Under the pieces are notes generated by a model. That model was not told the origin of the DNA, made no database searches, and saw only the letters and a program-made list of their open reading frames with translations. Positions 1-11,955 of a stretch of DNA of 60,000 bases are shown here, in pieces. The stretch is from Owenia fusiformis (Eukaryota; Annelida; Polychaeta; Sabellida; Oweniidae). Each line of letters starts with the position of its first letter. Position 1 is the stretch's first letter. The stretch lies in the NCBI GenBank assembly GCA_903813345.2, contig CAIIXF020000009.1, positions 28,620,740 to 28,680,739 of the forward strand, in the 5' to 3' direction. Made by a program: the position numbers and the translations under genes.

Positions 1-129
1 GAAGCGTGTTGATAAATTCCATTTGTGCGGGAATTTATTAGATCTAGTCATTTATTATCATTATCCCGATTAATTTTCTTCATTTATAGTAAATAGAGCG
101 GAAATATTCATGAAGAAGGCCGAGGTAAT

Positions 130-988
130 CTAGTCATATAAATCTGACCCTCGTATGATGTTATTTGTTGTTATTTTTTCTGATTTGGATATTTATTTTT
201 TCTTATTTTCTTGCATACAAGGGTCATACACACTCCGCGCATCTAAATTGCGGGAAATGCTTTCCTGGCCTGTCTACCCAACCAAATTCACACAAATGAT
301 AAATAAATGTCTTTGCTTCAACTATAAAGTATTTAATCTTACCTTAGACACGTAAAACGCTTGGTAATTGAAGAAATATAAGCATGCCGCTTGAATTTTA
401 AAATTTTTTCATTTTGCCATGCCAAGGTCACTTCCGGGTTAATCTGAGTCTAGATGTAAAACTATATCAAACGAAATCATAAGTACTTGTTACACGAAGA
501 TTCAGTTGAAAGGGAAGCAGTGTCGTTAAGAAGGGAAATTATTTGGAAAAGTTATTGTTTCAAAATGAGAAAAGTAATAAGTATAAGAGAACGGCTTTGG
601 AATCGATCTCTGTGTAATAAATAATTATGATTCCGTTTCGATACATGTTTTACATTTAGACTACTGGAAACAGCATTCAGCAACATGGCGGGCGATAATG
701 AAAATATAATTCAATTGATCATATTTCGTCAATTATCAAGCGTTTTACATGTCTAAGGTAAGATTTAACACTTTAATGTTGGAACTAAATAATTACTCGA
801 TAATTTGTGTGACTTTGGTTAGTATGGTAACTATGGTTACCGAGACAGGCCAGAAAAGCGTTTACCGCAATTTGTTCTATATAATATCTACGACGGTGTA
901 TGCAAAGAAAATGATAAAAAAATAAATATCCAAATAAGAACAAGGAATATCGAAGAACAGCATACAACGGTCGGATTTATATGACTAA
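130..988. repeat. Long imperfect inverted repeat (MITE-like element)
   Basis: The stretch at about 130-381 is the reverse complement, with scattered mismatches, of about 722-988. Matching blocks include CTAGTCATATAAATC with GATTTATATGACTA at the outer ends, CAGGCCAGAAAAGCGTTTACC with its complement, and GACACGTAAAACGCTTG with CAAGCGTTTTACATGTC at the inner ends. The arms are about 250-265 bp and the loop about 340 bp. I see no convincing ORF, so it is probably a non-autonomous DNA element. Superfamily and target duplication were not determined. Confidence 0.7.
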
Positions 989-2091
989 GGTAATCAAGTG
1001 GTCATGTGTTGTCAAAGTTAAAAAATTTGCATATCTCGTTTGGATCTCGTGAACTCAAACGTCCTTGACATTGATTTCGCGATGTACTTATAAATATATC
1101 AATCATAACAGACCGAATATTATATTCGGTCTGTTGGATACATACTAGGTTGCACCTGAGAATTCCAAGTACCTTATTGACTTTGGATACAATAGTTTGA
1201 ATATGTGAAGTCCTGCGTAAGTTATTTGTGATCATGGTATCAAAATTATTAAGCACCCAAAATATAGGGAGAAGATAACTTTATGACTTATTTTGGTGAA
1301 GGCTAATTGGACGGATTTTGTTCAATTACAGTAGATATGCAAAATCTTTGTAAAATCCAACTGCTAACACTGCTAAACACATGACAATTGCCAGGCACAA
1401 AAAAGCTGGCAGTGAAAGTGAAAGAATCATGGGTTGAGAAAACAGAAAAAAAGTTGAATGAAATTTGAACATTTACGTGAAGTCATGCAATAAATGTGTA
1501 TAAACTCTTTTAAATGCATGCTTCCAATGTAAATTGTTTTGTACTTTGTAACTGAAAAACAAATACGCACCTGAGATTCCCAGCATATGAGATGTAATGG
1601 AGATATTTACGTGGCAAGATTTTTTAAGTCTAAAATGTAGATCAAAGCTGCTACTCGTTATAATTTTTCGAAATGACAAGAAATACTAAATGTAATATAA
1701 ATCATTGTTATACTAATGAATTTCGTTTCAATGATTTTTTAATATCTCTATATCAAAAACTACAAGAATATCATGCGATACTAAATTTATTTGGATATAC
1801 ATCTTCAATAATTGTTATTTTCAGATAAGGTGTTCAAAATTTTTGTTGTGTGTCATGGAATCAAATCATGGAGGTAACGTGCAGAAGTGAGTATCAAGAC
1901 ATCATTTTAACTAGTAATACAAGCATAATCCGTCATATTTTAATCAATTAAATATTATTATAATATCGATAATATATTGAAAAATATAACTCCTGATAAC
2001 TGAACGAAATGCACCTTGTATAGGTGTCCCTTTGATTGGTTTATGGCAGAGCTTCGTTTTATTTACTCTATTTTCCACATGCTATCTATTG
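989..2091. other. Gene-free AT-rich stretch
   Basis: Apart from the palindrome at 1107-1135 I see no coding motif, tandem repeat or TIR. The ORFs here are short and have no recognisable features. Confidence 0.5.
1107..1135. repeat. 29-bp near-perfect palindrome
   Basis: AACAGACCGAATATT is followed by ATATTCGGTCTGTT, a 14-nt stem around a central base. It could be a DNA-binding site or a small excision scar. Nothing nearby decides between these. Confidence 0.6.
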
Positions 2092-3134
2092 CAAGACTAA
2101 CGCCTGGTGTAACCGTCACCATGTTATTTGGTGTTTTTTAAGTAGCGCAAGGATCCTGCCATGACCGTGGCAGTGTTATTTTGTAAGCCTGGTATAACCG
2201 TGACAACGCTGTATTATATTGCAAGGCCTGTCATGACCGTGAGTGTTATCGTGGAAGCCTGGCCCGGCCGTAGCATTTACGTTTAATTAAGAATTTTTTA
2301 TTGTTGTTTGTTAAGCGATTTGTTTACTATCCACTTTTAAATAAATTGTTTATTAGTGTGACACAAATAACTTGTCTTATTCTGTGTAAATGATTAATTA
2401 TTTTAGAATATGCGGAAATAATGTGAATATAATGTCTAGTAGTAATTTTGATATTAACATAATTAAGGTAGTTAAACACCTACATCACCACTCTCATACC
2501 TGAGCTTGCAATACTACATTACACTGCCACGGTCATGCCAGGCCTTGCAGTACTATATTACCTTGTCACGGTCATGCCAGGCTTTGCAATACACATTGTC
2601 ACGGTTATGGCAGTCCTATCATAAACATTACATTGTCACTGTCATATTATATTGCAAGGCCTGTCATGACCGTGGTAATGTTAAAGCCCCGTATGACCGT
2701 GACAATAGTTGCAAGGCCTCTCATGACAGTGGTTGTATTTAAAGTAGCATGAGAAAAAATGTGTATTAATTTCACAACGAAAACCTAATTTTTACTCATA
2801 AATAATTTGCGAACAAACTATATCTCTACTCTCATTCAAGGAGCTTCGATTCGAAAGCATATACTTTCTATAATGATCAATTAATAAGATTTATTCATAA
2901 AAAATACCAACAGCAACGGGTCATTAATGTTATATAAAGGTTGCGGTCGCGCCAGGCTTACACGATTACACTACCACGGTCATGGCAGGCATTTTAATAT
3001 AATACAGCATTGTCGCGGTTATACCAGGCTTTCACGATAACATTACCACGGTCATGGCAGGATCCTTGCGCTACTTAAAAAACACCGAATAACATGGTGA
3101 CGGTTACGCCAGCCGTTAGTCTTGCAACAGATAG
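2092..3134. mobile_element. Foldback element with nested inverted repeats
   Basis: The outer ends are CTATCTATTGCAAGACTAAC (from 2092) and GTTAGTCTTGCAACAGATAG (to 3134), near-perfect inverse copies. The similarity continues inward for about 190 bp (2092-2285 against 2935-3134). The arms are built from repeated units of roughly 35 bp containing the core GCCTGTCATGACCGTGG. A second, inner inverted pair of the same unit lies at about 2505-2600 and 2650-2745. The middle (2290-2500 and 2750-2930) is AT-rich and non-coding. The structure fits a foldback-type non-autonomous transposon. Flanking target duplication is not evident. Confidence 0.75.
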
Positions 3135-3409
3135 GGTCTCCTATTTTCATCCATCAAATGTGGGGTTGATTTGCGTTTTTACCACAGGCATCAGAACAGA
3201 GATTAACCCCCCACTCTACGGAATTTATTTTGTATCAGAATTGGACAATACACAGTTCATGCGAAAAGTTAAACCATATGATGCGACATTCGAATTATAT
3301 GATTCGAAACTCCCATCATAACACATGAACATGCGAAATATACAGTCAATGGGCTTTCAAAAGAAGGGGAGGTTGAGAAGGGTATGCAACTCTGTGTTAT
3401 TGCATGAGA

Positions 3410-3990
3410 ACTTCCATTTGAAGCTTCCCTTTATATCCCATCGAACAAAGTTCGGAGGGATATATCCGTCCGTCCGTCCGTCCATCTGGGCAATAACTCA
3501 AATACCGTTGGCCCAATTTTGTTCATATTTTGGACACATATACCCTATGGAGGTAGAAGTTCTCCTCGAAGGCCAATTTTCAAAATGGCTACTCATTTAA
3601 AAATGGCCGCCATTTTAGTGCCGATTTTACAGTAATGTGAAACTGTAATAGCAATATTTTTAAATGTAATAAAATTATATAGAATATTAATAAAGTTAGA
3701 AATGTAGATATCAAAGAATCACATGGTAGCCATCTTGAAAAATGGCGGCCTTTACTCGCTATTTTACGATTTTTGCTATAACTCAGAAAGTAGTGGAGCG
3801 ATTTTGTTCATATTTGGTATGTGAATACTATAAGCACGGCACACTGTCTAATGACACTTTTGTAAGGCGGCCATTTTGAAATATTGCTGTCATTTTAACA
3901 TATTTTACTATAACGCAAAAAGTAGTGGTAGTTGGTATGTGAATACTATAAGTTACTATATTTGCACATAGTCATCTTAAGATAGATGGC
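3410..3990. repeat. Dispersed repeat with (CCGT)n microsatellite
   Basis: A segment with a CCGT run at about 3466-3484 is followed by repeated motifs: AATGGCGGCC or AATGGCCGCCATTTT at three or more places, and two copies of GGTATGTGAATACTATAAG near 3817 and 3935. From memory, this kind of sequence is common in bivalve and gastropod genomes. That is recall, not a search. No coding potential is supported. Confidence 0.45.
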
Positions 3991-4132
3991 TATGCAAAAC
4001 TCTATATTCCCAACCCATGTTAAAGGTCTTTTACAGAAATGTTAGAAATCGTGGGAGCACTAACACTACTTCAATCGATGTATAACATCATAAATAGAGT
4101 ATCGTTGTAATAATCTTATAATGCGAACTGGA

Positions 4133-4626
4133 GTCCTCCCCTAGTGTTGTTGCGATGTGCCATAATCGTACATTGATGCATCGGCAATTTTCAGTAGTAA
4201 ACATCGATTCATATCGCGATGTACATTGAGAAAAAGTCAGAGAAAAGTGCAGTGAAATACCGAACGCTAATGCATTAAAATACCGAACAGAACAAATTAA
4301 AAAAAGAGTAAGCTGGTACATCCGGGAACTTCTAGTAACGGTGAAATGAAAGTAAAGTACAGAATTCTTTTAGATTAATGGTTCATTTAGACTAGCTAAA
4401 ACAGTTTTAAAGCAAAAGAATATCAGAAAACATTGGAAAATTAAATAAGACATGAGAAAGATAAGCGATTTGCTTCAAAATAAGATAAGAAAGGGTGATT
4501 TTTAGCAAATTAATTTTTTTTAAAAACATCGATGTTTTGTTTCAGACATCGATGCATCACCCGAATCAGGTTTGGCAATGTATGTCGCGATGTATAGATT
4601 AATCGCGACAACACTAGTCGGGAGAC
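4133..4626. mobile_element. MITE with TIRs containing CTAGTGTTGTYGCGA
   Basis: Left end GTCCTCCCCTAGTGTTGTTG matches the inverse of the right end, GCGACAACACTAGTCGGGAG. Further inward, CGATGCATC and CGATGTAYAT-type words recur in inverted order (4160-4220 and 4530-4600). The element is about 494 bp and non-coding. The TAGTGTTG-type terminus is reminiscent of hAT, but I could not define an 8-bp target duplication. Confidence 0.6.
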
Positions 4627-4796
4627 AGTGTAATTGACAAAAATGTTGAGGAGATAATAATTTTCAAGATGGCCTCTCAGGAATTTGGGTAATGCGCATG
4701 TGCTTCCATGCCATGAGATTTCCGCTTCCGATTACACGCATGCGCATTGGCAAGACTTCCTGGACAGACAACATGAAAAATAACAAGTTCCAAATA

Positions 4797-5331
4797 CTGT
4801 ACGCCCGGTATTATTCGCGAGATTTAATTTCGCGAATTTTGCGAAAACACGATTTTGTGGCTATTAAATTTCGCGAATTTCACAAGTTTGAAATTCATTA
4901 CTATTCCAGGAATTCTCAAGCTACTCGTGTGTAAATTAAGTTAGATGTACAGTAATTGCACTTACCTGATGTCATATTTGGATGAGATTTACAATAACTG
5001 GGCTCTTTATCATCGGCAAGCTGCATATCAACCTCTATTGCATCGTCATTTTTAATATTAAAGCAAACGTGTCATTATTAAGCCTAGGCCCATTGGTAGT
5101 AGTTGGCCTGACTAGCCAACGTAAAATAGACATGTTGGTGGAAATCATCCAATTATCGCCCAATAACACTAGACGAAACGTTTTACACAAAACGAAATGC
5201 ATCAGAGCCCCGGGTAAAAACAAATTCCCGGGGATTTAATTGGCAATTTCGCGACAATAATTTTTCGCGATTTTAACACCCTCGCGAAAAGCGCGAAACT
5301 AAATCGCACGCGAATAATATCGGGCGTACAG
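4797..5331. mobile_element. MITE with TIR CTGTACGCCCGRTATTATTC, TA-flanked
   Basis: Terminal inverted repeats CTGTACGCCCGGTATTATTC (left) and GAATAATATCGGGCGTACAG (right) are flanked by TA on both sides (4795-4796 and 5332-5333), as for Tc1/mariner-type insertions. Both arms continue with CGCGAA-rich sequence such as TTTCGCGAATTT and AAAATCGCGAAAAAT. The element is 535 bp. ORFs inside it show no transposase motif, so it is non-autonomous. Confidence 0.75.
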
Positions 5332-5333
5332 TA

Positions 5334-7668
5334 CATTTTTCAAGAGAAAATTTACAAATGAATTGTCAAATGAATGGGCGCAGTGCATGGCAAAATATGT
5401 TAGGCCATCTAGTATTTAACTGTATTCTTACTTCTCTGGCCAAAAATTTCACTTAGCATATTTCTCCACAACCACTCTAAAATGAGATTTAGTTTAGTAC
5501 AATATTAACAAAGATAAAACTAATTCCATATTGCATGTCATGTATCATTCACTATACTGTACTTGATGACTTAACCAACAGCCTGGGTGTGTTGATTTCC
5601 CCCTAGATTCACCTTACAAAAACATGAGGAACATGTACATATTGATCAAACTAAATTGTACTGATTTTGGTCTATACCTAGTAATTAATATTACAGTTTT
5701 ATTTACGAGGTACATACACATGGTATGGTGTCAAAATTGTATTTAAATTAGACATCTTATATTAATGTGACATCTCTAACACAATGAATAGCGTCTAGCA
5801 GAATACATACACAATCCGAATGATTTCATACACGGTTTGTTTGATTTTGCACATACTATGTTAGTAAAATCACACTTGTACATGTGTATTTGTGAATACA
5901 TTGTCAAAAACGGCATCAAACAGAGAGCACAAGTCGAACAAATGCTTATACGGCTCGCACAGACATTTCTTCCATTCACATACTATGATATGAAGATCAC
6001 AAACCTTGATGTAACATAAATTGGTTTCTATAGATGTTCAAGATTTTGTTCACCATCTTTTGAAATCTCGTGTGACTTTCTATGGAGGGCGCCGTATCGT
6101 AGAAACCAGGATGTAAATGTCACGTACCTTCAAATCTCGCACACTTTGTGTGATGCAAGTTGTTTGTGATAGCCTATGCAAAAGGGAATCATCCTATGCG
6201 AGTTTGAACTCGATGCGTGTGTAAAATTGACATGTTTGTTCGAATTTTTTTTGATCTGTAATACTTTCAGTATTCTATGTTACTTAACACAATCCATGTC
6301 TATCTTTACAATGGAACAAATTCACAAGAACTATTTGAAAAAATTAAACTCAGTACCCCAGTAAGAAACTGGATATTATATCTCTGGAGAATGAAAAGTG
6401 GGAAAATTTGGAGTCATTAGAATAAATTCAAGTGATCCCCCTCCATCTGATCCCCCCCTCCATCCGAAATTAATTTATTTCGATTATTTTTTGTATAACG
6501 CATGGAAAATAACTTTAAAAAATGAGCAGTGTCATTAGTATTGTGATAATAACGTCCCTTATACCTAACGGTATTTATTAAAGGTCGTGTAGACCATTGT
6601 TGCCCGATTTATAGCAAAAACATTGACTTTTGCATGTTGGTGAATGATGCACCTTTTTAAATAGATCTCATACAGTGCGCGAAATAGACGTCCGACATCG
6701 GCCATTGGCCTGACAAAATTATCGATGGCTTGTTTTGATAAAAACACCCAGATATTTTGGCCTGCCAGACATTTGTGGCATTCGTTAAATTGTCCATGAA
6801 TAGAACTTACATTTCATTCCGGAAATCCTCCGAATTCCCTGCGTTTTCGGCTTATTCCATGACTTTTGTTGAAAATTGAAAAAAAAATCAAAATATTTTT
6901 GTTTTTGTACCGAAGCCCAAGATATAACGTGACTTTGATTGGCTGTTGTTGTTTGTTAAAATAACGGTGATTTTAATTGGCTATGAATGACTCATTTCTT
7001 CATTGTCGTTCGCAAATCGAGTGCATTATCAGTATGCCGGATGTAGGAAAGAAATTGAAAAATCGAGCCGACATCTAGGTCGAAAAAGTATTTTGGGACT
7101 CCGATATCACAAGGTAAACGAATTAGTGATAGTACACCATGCAGACTATGTGAAATGCCAATCACATTCACGGCAGATGCTTTATATTCGATTTTAACTG
7201 ACGTAAAATATATACATGTATAATGCTTCTAGACACTAATACAAAGACAAAAATTTTCTTCAAAAAAATATTTCCAAATGACCAACATTTGTTTCATTCC
7301 AGTCATCTTCTTACTACAAAGCACGGTGGTCTGTCCGCCTCTCTCTCCCTGTTTGTCTGTCTGTCCTTACTAATTGGTTGGTTGGTATTCTACGAATGTC
7401 AGAGGTCGAGGTCATTTCACAGTAAAAGGTCAATATCTATGTATTTGGCTTTTTAAGAACCTTGGTCTGTTCTGTGACCCTTGATGACCCACGATTAGGT
7501 GACCTGAGGTTAAGGTTAACTTTATGGGTCAATGTCATTCGAAGGTCAAAGGTCAGTGTCTAGGTATTTGGCATTTTAAGAAATTTGAATTTATAAGAAA
7601 TCATTTTGTAATGTTATCAATACAATGTGAGTAGAAGATAAACTATATAGCCAAGAGTATTTATTCCT
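5334..7668. other. No gene recognised
   Basis: About 2.3 kb of AT-rich sequence. At 7425-7590 the phrase GGTCAATATCTATGTATTTG recurs in altered form with GGTCAAAGGTCA-like words, probably a dispersed repeat. ORFs of 60-77 codons show no motif and have low-complexity composition. No promoter, tRNA or repeat boundary could be supported. Confidence 0.5.
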
Positions 7669-8013
7669 TTATCTCACCTCTATCTCCAGGTAACCACCTT
7701 CTGCGCTACCCCTCATAGCTTCTATCTCATCGTGCACTGTCTTGTATCTTTCCATCCAAAAATGACCGATACATTTCTCTCTCTCTTTGTATTCATCAAT
7801 AGATGTTGCCATTTTGCTGACAATAGTATTTCTGATTTCCTTTGCCGAATGTCTTTCTAGTTCTCTGTAACTAGCTGGACTAATGATTTCTTTAGTAAAA
7901 ATACTTCTTTTTGGCTTTTGCAGCTCTTTATTCATGCCAATAGCAAGTGCCCTAAAGAGACATGTGCCATCACCTTTGACATTTATGATCTTCACAGCAA
8001 ATACACAAACCAA
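7669..8013 (-). CDS. OTU-family cysteine protease fragment
   Basis: The 114-aa ORF contains VKGDGTCLFRALAIG (about residues 12-26), the OTU catalytic block with the expected Asp and nucleophilic Cys. A helical region, SYRELERHSAKEIRNTIV, follows. OTU enzymes cleave ubiquitin or related modifiers and are often encoded by large eukaryotic transposons. The ORF ends soon after the helical part, and the C-terminal catalytic His segment is not visible, so the protein is short or a fragment. It lies about 140 bp downstream, on the same strand, of a C2H2/exonuclease-like pseudogene, which suggests one former element. The start at 8013 is the first Met; an upstream exon is possible. Confidence 0.7.
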   Translation of the reverse strand: MVCVFAVKIINVKGDGTCLFRALAIGMNKELQKPKRSIFTKEIISPASYRELERHSAKEIRNTIVSKMATSIDEYKEREKCIGHFWMERYKTVHDEIEAMRGSAEGGYLEIEVR

Positions 8014-8151
8014 ATTGTTCTATTAAAACAAAGTGAGAATGAAATTATTCTATACCAAGTAATGACTGAATTTTAAATTTCAATTGATGTTGAAATAGTT
8101 ACACTAGAGACCATTCCAATTGTATTTTGATGCTTTTTTCTGACATACAAT

Positions 8152-10035
8152 TTACATAAAAGTGAATTGTTTTTCTTTCAAGTTCAACCATGGCTTTTTT
8201 AACAGTTTTTGCACTTTCTCATCGTCCTGGTCAAATTCGTTTAATTTTTCCAGCTCCTCATCTATTTTTTCAAAGATCCAACCTAATCGATCAAACATAT
8301 GACTAGCAGCAGCAGTTTGGATTTTTCTAAATATGTAAACATGTCCTCAAGTAAACCATCCAGATCTGGGTTGATGATACAGTGAGGATCTTTGTAACCT
8401 TCCAAATTACTACAAAGTAAGACGGAGACAGGTTGATGGTCCGCCAACCATTTGATTTTCTTGGTGTTGCTGATTTCGTGATCAGTGGCCAGTAAAGCTT
8501 CGAAATCAAAACAGGAAACATGGGGATAGTATCGTTGTTCATCTGGAATGTTGATGCCAAACGAGTCCAGTAATTCGAACAAATTTTTATCTTGTTTGTA
8601 ATACCCTCCAGGGAACTTCAAGATGGAAGCCTTGCTGCAAGATGTCTCATGACGCTTCAAAAATGTACTTTTATGAAATAGTTTGCCACAGTTCCTACAG
8701 CCATACTTTCGGCTGTACATTTCCATGTTCTTAATATAGCTCAGGTGTCTGTTATAAATATTCAGGTTCATGGTATCCTCAAACTTCTTGGTGGAATTAT
8801 ACACTCTTTCCACTTTTCCATCTTCTTCGAGCATGTAAACATTGATGTTAATCTGGAAGGTATCTTCAAAGAGAGGGAGTTCCGTTGGAAAACAGACAGC
8901 TTGTTTCTTTTCTTTTTCTGTGACTTCTCGAGTGTTAGTGATCCTGTAGGGGAGCCATTTAGTATCGGGGCGGTAACGCCAAACTTCCCCCTCAAAATCA
9001 ATCTCCCTCAATTTTTTAATGACTTGTTCTAAATCTTCTTCATTACTAATAAGTATGATTTCGGATAGAACTGATTCGTTATTGTGGGGATAAAAGTAGC
9101 GCAACTCTCCAGTCTCACGGTGACTCAGCACTAATCCCAGAGATAGACGCAACTTGAAAGCCTTTCTTTCCTTTAGATAAATGTCTTTCAACTGGTCAGA
9201 TAACTCGTCTATGGTTACATTTCCTCGTGAAATGTGGTAGTTGTATTCATTTACAATTTTTCCTTGTCGATGAGAGGCAAAGATGACATAACTGATCCCT
9301 GTAGATGTTTCTCAGGTTTTCATCCACCAAACCATCCTCCTGGTCCCAGGGATACTGTCCATTTTCATATCTGCACCACTGCAAGAACACTTCCTCTGAT
9401 GGATGTTGGTTGATTCTTTCTTCTGGTTGGTTCTGGTTACCCTCAATATCTTGGTTATTTTCCTCTTCCATTGTTTCACGTCGAGACTTGTCATCTGACT
9501 TCCCTTGACCTTCCACTTCTTGAGCAATGGTATCTATAGCATCAAATGCCCTTTCTTCTTTTGTTTTGCAAGACTTGAAGTGTTTTATCAAATCAGGTTT
9601 ATAACGATACTTCTTCTGGCAACGTGTACACTCAAATCTGTGATTTTTGTGCTCTATCTGTTCTTGTCTGGACTTGGCGCCGGCAGTTGAATATTCCTTG
9701 GGGCAACCTACACTTATACTTTCCATTCTCAGTCCTTATATCACTCACATTTTCTTTCTTTTTAATCCTTCTACCATTTCTTTTACCACATTCCTAACTA
9801 TATTTTGAGTGCCAGATGATGGTTCATCAGTGTTTCTTATTCTTTTTTTATTTTGTTCTCCATCCCTATTTTTCTGACAGACTTTTTCATGCCTTCTTAA
9901 ATGTGTTTGATATTGATATTCTTTTTGACATTGTAAGCATTTAAAACTAACATCTCCATGTGTTAATTCATGACGATTTTTCGAACCTAAGGTTGTATAG
10001 TGTTTCTCACAAAAGTTGCACTTGAAAATACCCAT
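8152..10035 (-). pseudogene. C2H2 zinc-finger / DNA-polymerase-type exonuclease-like protein, frameshifted
   Basis: Reading on the minus strand from MGIFKCNFCEKHY (10035), three to four C2H2 fingers appear (CNFC...H, CLQC...H, CTRC...H), then an acidic Gln/Glu-rich linker, another finger CRNCGKLFHKSTF, and HVSCFDFEALLA at about 8500. That last block resembles the Exo I (DxE) motif of B-family polymerase exonuclease domains. HQPVSVLLCSNLEG follows. The frame breaks at about 9730, 9310 and 8320. After the last break the other frame continues with RLGWIFEKIDEELEKL and stops at 8152. I see no polymerase palm motifs, so this is either a stand-alone exonuclease-like protein of invertebrate elements or a truncated polymerase. 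The family is recognised from memory only. Confidence 0.65.
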
Positions 10036-10099
10036 AATCTCTCTCAGAGTCTTGGAATAACTTCTCTCAATCCAGACAGAAGTAAAATGAGTCATCTGA

Positions 10100-10636
10100 T
10101 AAAAAGTATGACTTGTCCATCAAATGCGATGAATGAACTTAATGCTCCTGGAAATGGATCTCACTTACATGTACACACTGCATAGGTCATACATAGTTCC
10201 ATCAAACTCAAATGTGAGTGTCGACTGTTGAATTTTCCCATCGAAAATAATGTTTGTACAGAAACAATAGGACATCATGAGTATCATCACTCCTTGGCCA
10301 ACGAAAAAATCCGCTTACCTGTGGCGAGGAATTTCACACCTTCAAGTTTTCTGCATGAGAATATGCAAATTCTACACAGAAATTCTGCAAGAAAAAGTTG
10401 AATTCTGCACCAAATTCTGCATGAAATCTCGAATTCCGCGATAAATTTAGCAAGCAACGGCTTCTTCTGAACTATTACGGAATTGCAGGGATTTCAAATT
10501 TCGTGCATATTAGATGTAATCTTCAAGTGCAAGAGCTGGAAAGATGTTTGAGAATTTTAAACAGATTTAATATTTCCCCTTCGAGACTCCTTGTAACATC
10601 AGTTTCTGATGACAAATGACTGTCTGAGGTGTTAAC
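10100..10636. other. Non-coding spacer with AATTCTGCA-type repeats
   Basis: Between the C2H2 gene and the hAT element. At about 10350-10440 the word AATTCTGCA or AAATTCTGCA recurs four or five times at irregular spacing. Nothing else is recognised. Confidence 0.4.
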
Positions 10637-11907
10637 AGCATTCGCGCTAGGCATTTTCAAATCTGAGTCCCAGGACCCAAGGGCTTTTAAAAATCTGGGT
10701 CCTCTCCAAAAAATTTTAAAGCATTTTAAATTGTATTTTTCTGTTAAAAAATTGCAAGAAAATAGCCTACCTTTTCAGTAAAACCAGTATAAATGTTCAT
10801 ATCAAGAGTGAATTAAGAAATAGTAAATACACATTGACACTGTCACAATGTTAAAGATTTATTCGAATATACTAGTACATGTACTGTACACTGTAGGCTT
10901 ACACAGAAACGTAAGCAAATAGGCTACTAGGCAATGCCACTACTTTCTGCGATTTCTAATCAAATTGAAATTTCTTGCAGGATCAGTATAGTCAAACTGT
11001 GCCCAGTGAGGGCCATTAATTGATATTCTCATGATGTGGTCTAGCCTTTCTTCACCAAGCCTCCCCCTTGCCTTGGACTTTGTTCTATTCTGGTTGCTAA
11101 ATCCACATTCGCAAGGTACACTATTCAATGGAATTGTAAGAAAGAAGCCCATAAGTTTAGCAAAGTCTGGGTATTTTTTTTATGTTTTGTACATAGTGAA
11201 CAAAACATACCTTTGGCTGGCTTATATTGCAGCCATTTATACTCATCCTCCCATTCTTTTCTAAATGATCGAATTTTTTTAGCAGCCTGAGCCATGATTT
11301 TTATTTCCCGCCAATCAAACATATAAGTCACATGACTTGTCACGTGATATGTTGACCTAGATATTTGAGTGATGATTTACAGGTCAAATTTATTACAGAT
11401 TCAATCGTTTTTAGGCAGACAAAATTTAAGGAAATGTTTCATGATACATAATGAATTCATTTGTTATCATAATGTGCGATAATCGAATTGGAAAATGAAG
11501 AAAATGGCTCTTCTTAGTGCAACTGATCGAAAGATCGTTCGCCATTTTGTCCAAGAGGAAGATGATCGGTAGTGAATGAATTGTGGGAATGATTTCTGCA
11601 AGATCGACAGTTTAATTGGCTTACAAATTAAGCCTGTGATCAATGGAATCATGGGAGGTTATATTGTTTATTCAACGCATGCACGTCATCACTATATTTA
11701 CAAACACTGAAGTGGAAAAAAATCAGAATATATCTTTTGTTTTTAGTGCCATTTACGTTCAGTTTTTCATCGATTATTAAGGTAAGGGTTTCTGAAATTA
11801 TCCATGACAAGTAAATTACGTCCTGGGGACGCAATAGAGCTAAAATATCGGGGTCCTGGGCCAAAAATCTGCGAAATACGCAAGTTTTTTGCGTTAACGG
11901 GAATGCT
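10637..11907 (-). mobile_element. Internally deleted hAT element with 8-bp target duplication
   Basis: The left end AGCATTCGCGCTAGGC and the inverse of the right end (TAACGGGAATGCT) form short TIRs, resembling CAGCATTCCCGTTAACGC. The flanks are GTGTTAAC (10629-10636) and GTGTTAAG (11908-11915), an 8-bp duplication with one mismatch, as expected for hAT. Subterminal words such as GGCCCAGGACC and CCCAGGACCC are also shared in inverted order. Inside on the minus strand are both ends of a hAT transposase with the catalytic middle missing. Length is 1,271 bp. Confidence 0.8.
10940..11295 (-). pseudogene. hAT transposase remnant: TTF-type finger joined to C-terminal dimerisation region
   Basis: The N-terminal part (from the Met at 11295) has FRKEWEDEYKWLQY and MFCSLCTKHKK, a TTF/BED-like zinc-binding start. 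After a frame change near 11150 comes VPCECGFSNQNRTKSKARGR followed by GEERLDHIMRISINGP, typical of the hAT C-terminal dimerisation region (KIAA1586-like group). The DDE catalytic core, several hundred residues in active enzymes, is absent. It lies between the TIRs of the surrounding element, so this is a deletion derivative that could only move with a transposase supplied elsewhere. Confidence 0.75.
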
Positions 11908-11955
11908 GTGTTAAGGTGAGTGACTAATATGAGATGAGGTGGTTAACTGGAAATA

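Noticed and set aside
2506-2742. Plus-strand ORF of 78 codons
   Set aside because: It is the translated repeat unit of the foldback element, with periodic SRSCQALQYY-type sequence, not a gene.
8745-9032. Plus-strand 95-codon ORF
   Set aside because: Shadow of the minus-strand C2H2/exonuclease-like gene.
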